A model generated the notes under the pieces. It saw only the letters and a program-made list of their open reading frames with translations, was not told the DNA's origin and made no database searches. 64,000 nt of DNA from Epiperipatus broadwayi. Its lineage: Eukaryota; Onychophora; Udeonychophora; Euonychophora; Peripatidae. The translations under genes and the position numbers were made by a program. Below, one piece after another: positions 61,441-64,000 of this stretch; the first letter of the stretch is position 1; every line of letters begins with the position of its first letter. Where the stretch lies: positions 1 to 64,000 of the forward strand of contig JAQFVV010001019.1 in assembly GCA_028023455.1 (NCBI GenBank), written 5' to 3'.

Positions 61441-63792
61441 TAACATCTGATATCCTTACATGAGACCTTTGGATTCTAAAAGACAAAAAGACTACCAGTT
61501 ATTACATGTTTTTATAATGTAAATATGTAAAAAAAATAATTATGTGTAACTCCTCTTAGTCCTATTACTATTTTATGTATGTAGGGAAAAAGCTCAATGT
61601 AACATTTGAAACATAAAATCTTTTGAAACATAAAAAAAACTGTAAATGATGTCAGAGGAGTCAAATTTATTTATTATTGATTCTTAGCTGTTTGTAAAAC
61701 ATTATAACAAAAGCAATATCAACAGTAACAACAATAATAGTTAAATGTAATATTTGGTAACTTTAATATTGCATATCAGATTACAGATCATATTTTATAA
61801 GGCATTGTAGGAGTATTGATACAATAATGCACTCATTATCACCATCATTACTATATTTTTAACACATACAATGTAAAATTTGTTTTTTAATTATTTAAAT
61901 AACACCATTTATTTTTGGAGAGAGGGGTGCAGAGTTTTCTGTAATTAATCTTTTTAAATATAAAATCAATGGTAAGTTAGATTTACAAGCTGACAGTAAC
62001 AAGTTACTTTTAAATTATAGTAATTAATTATATTTAGCTTAATTAATAGCATTTAAATTGATTTTTTTTTAAAAAATTAATTATCTTTTTAAGAAAACAA
62101 GTACGAAAATACGTTTTAAACATATTTCATCATTACAATTATTTGAATGAGTTTGTTAAAATATGTGAAGTTTTTAATTTGAAGTGGTTTAAAATCCAAA
62201 AGTTTCCAAATAATGATGTTATACCTATATATAATATTTACACACCAAATGAATCACAGTTAAACTATAGGACAGATATTTTTATTTTTATAACTTGATT
62301 CAAATGTGGGCCAGATACTTAAAAATAAAATCAAATTTTATTCAATCTTGAGAATTTTTAGGAAGTCAAACCACATTCTGCCCAACTAGACATAAAATAT
62401 TGGTTAAAAATTGAGTAATTTATTTTTTAAAACTAGAATGTAACTAAGAATAAAATTTTCCCAAGCCTTGGCCAAGCAAAAATTAAAAATCTTGGTAATC
62501 TTCCTGTTAATTAGTCATTAATGAGTCATGAGGATGTATTAAGCATTACATTCAATGCCTTGAAAGCGACTATTTAAGAGTTGTTTTGTCTCTCTACATA
62601 TTGTAACAGTCAAAACATATTGATCCATCTAACATGAGCTGGAACTCAATGAAACATACTTCAAACCCAGTCAAGACTGAGATTTAGGTCAGGGATCAAC
62701 CTGGATTCGAATCCATTTCCCAAGCCCAGATCAAACACCTAATGGATAACATAATAATAATGGTACATGATAATTAATTCTTAAGTCTGTCCCACTAGCA
62801 GAGTGAAGAAGATAATGAGACTCAATATTAACTATGACTTAACTAAAATATGTATATGCATGACTGTATGTGTGGAAGTGGGGAAATGGAAATTCAAACG
62901 ATTCAAACAAGTTAGACAATATAAAATAGTTTAATATAAATAATTAATTATTATACATTATGACTTAATTATACACATTTATATGTGCGTAAATAAACAA
63001 GCAGTCTACCAAATGGTAGATAATTACAGATTGGAGTTCACGCAAAAGGGTTCTCATATGCTCTTTTATTAACTACATAGTATATATAATTTAACACACA
63101 TTTTTGCTGGGTACAGTATTAAGATGCCAATCAATAGTAAAAAAGATTACATAAGATTGCCATTAATGCTTTGTTTTACAGTTCTGAAACATGGTGACTA
63201 ACATTATTTTAGGGAGCGTTCTGAGATTCATTATATATATATATATTAAACTATTTTCATGCAATTATGGTCGTGAAAATGAAAAATACATTTGAAAACA
63301 TATTTGATTATATGACAAGATACTTAATGAAAATTCTTTTACTTAGTGCTGGTAAGAAGAATGCTTTATTTTCCCCAAGGCAAATACTCTTAAATACATA
63401 AATAACAAATTATGAAGATGGGATTGTATAAGATTGAAATAAATTTAATTACTAAAACTAGGAGTAATTGGCATTTATATATATTTTGAGCAGAGCACAA
63501 TTTTAAGATTACAATATCAAAACTGGATCATGAAGCAAAAGAAATAAAAATATGAAGAAGTTTGTGGTACTAATATTGTGGCAAAGAAATAACAGGAAAT
63601 GTTTGTGCTTCTGGACAAAAAATGATATCTAAGACCCCCTTCTTGGGCAGTGCTTAGAGAAATGTGATAAGGCATGCCATGGATGTCACTGACATGCAGA
63701 GGTCCTTTATACAGAGAAAGTGAGCCTGGGAAAGTCAACTATCTACAGGACAAGCCATAAGAAGAAATCTATGGGTTTCGAACTTGTCACAA
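61441..63792. other. no clear gene; tRNA-like word at 62703
   Basis: AT-rich. CTGGATTCGAATCCATTT at about 62700-62717 is a perfect B-box-like inverted repeat in a less biased stretch (62580-62760) and may be an old SINE. Otherwise nothing was recognised. Confidence 0.4.
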
Positions 63793-63915
63793 TCCCCAGA
63801 TTAGAAGCATGTAATATATATATACATATATGAAGATAGGTCAAATGTCAGTATCCCCAGATTAGAAGCATGTATATATATATATACATATATGAAGATA
63901 GGTCAAATGTCAGTA
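63793..63915 (+). repeat. 61-bp tandem duplication
   Basis: TCCCCAGATTAGAAGCATGT, a TA run, then GAAGATAGGTCAAATGTCAG occurs twice in a row (63793-63853, 63854-63915), differing only by an indel in the TA part. A recent local duplication. Confidence 0.95.
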
Positions 63916-64000
63916 ACACAGTAGTGATAAATGTCACTAACAACATTGAATAAGTTATACTGCTTTAAAATATATGACCCCTGTTTGAATTCCATAATTT

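Overview
The window is repeat-dominated, very AT-rich (about three quarters A+T by eye) eukaryotic DNA. I recognise no host gene exon. Long microsatellites (AT, TTA, ATA, GATA), APE-type non-LTR retrotransposons of the RTE type, a Penelope-like GIY-YIG fragment and Merlin and mariner-type DNA transposon relics all point to a metazoan, most likely an invertebrate with a large AT-rich genome such as an arthropod. Species and phylum cannot be fixed from the sequence alone.

Layout. 1-3310: degraded RTE LINE, minus strand. 4290-5110: C-terminal relic of another LINE, minus. 5517-6720: degraded LINE ORF1 with a zinc knuckle, plus. 6936-10500: copies of an AT-rich interspersed repeat. 10505-12880: tRNA-like, hammerhead-bearing repeats and a foldback MITE. 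13300-13925: tandem plus inverted units carrying a second hammerhead-like core. 14600-15190: Merlin transposase relic. 18150-21510: two broken RTE copies, minus. 23012-23457: element with 79-bp direct repeats. 26040-26970: large foldback. 31340-31640: mariner/GVQW-type helix-turn-helix relic. 31740-36120: more hammerhead-bearing repeats, a 245-bp tandem repeat and TA-cored palindromes. 38297-40761: GATA and TTA arrays. 40950-44437: almost full-length RTE-like LINE, minus, broken by one frameshift and the youngest mobile element here. 47330-50110: GC- and CpG-richer block with 36-bp and 40-bp tandem repeats. 53360-57180 and 60750-61430: pieces of a plus-strand CCHC/APE LINE, interrupted by an inverted repeat with a third hammerhead-like core, by TA-cored palindromes, and by a Penelope-like fragment with inverted arms (57411-58244).

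The most interesting signal is the recurrence of hammerhead-ribozyme (HHR) architecture. The repeat at 10505-11425, 31740-32000, 33740-34435 and 50570-50885 contains box CTGATGA, a 5-bp stem II (GTGCT/AGCAC), box GAAA, a 2-bp AT stem III, an ATA cleavage triplet and a stem I of ACCAA/TTGGT. Every individual copy is decayed: the best, at 31806, lacks only the G of GAAA, lost as a CpG-type G to A change. Two other copies (12600s and 35960s) begin at or near the predicted cleavage site, as expected if self-cleaved RNA was reverse transcribed. Two further unrelated repeats (13370-13792 and 54640-54690) carry related cores. Hammerheads are known from Penelope-like elements, retrozymes and some SINE-like repeats (Schistosoma Sm-alpha), and a Penelope-like endonuclease is present in the same window, so these may be non-autonomous ribozyme-bearing retroposons. 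That link is inference.
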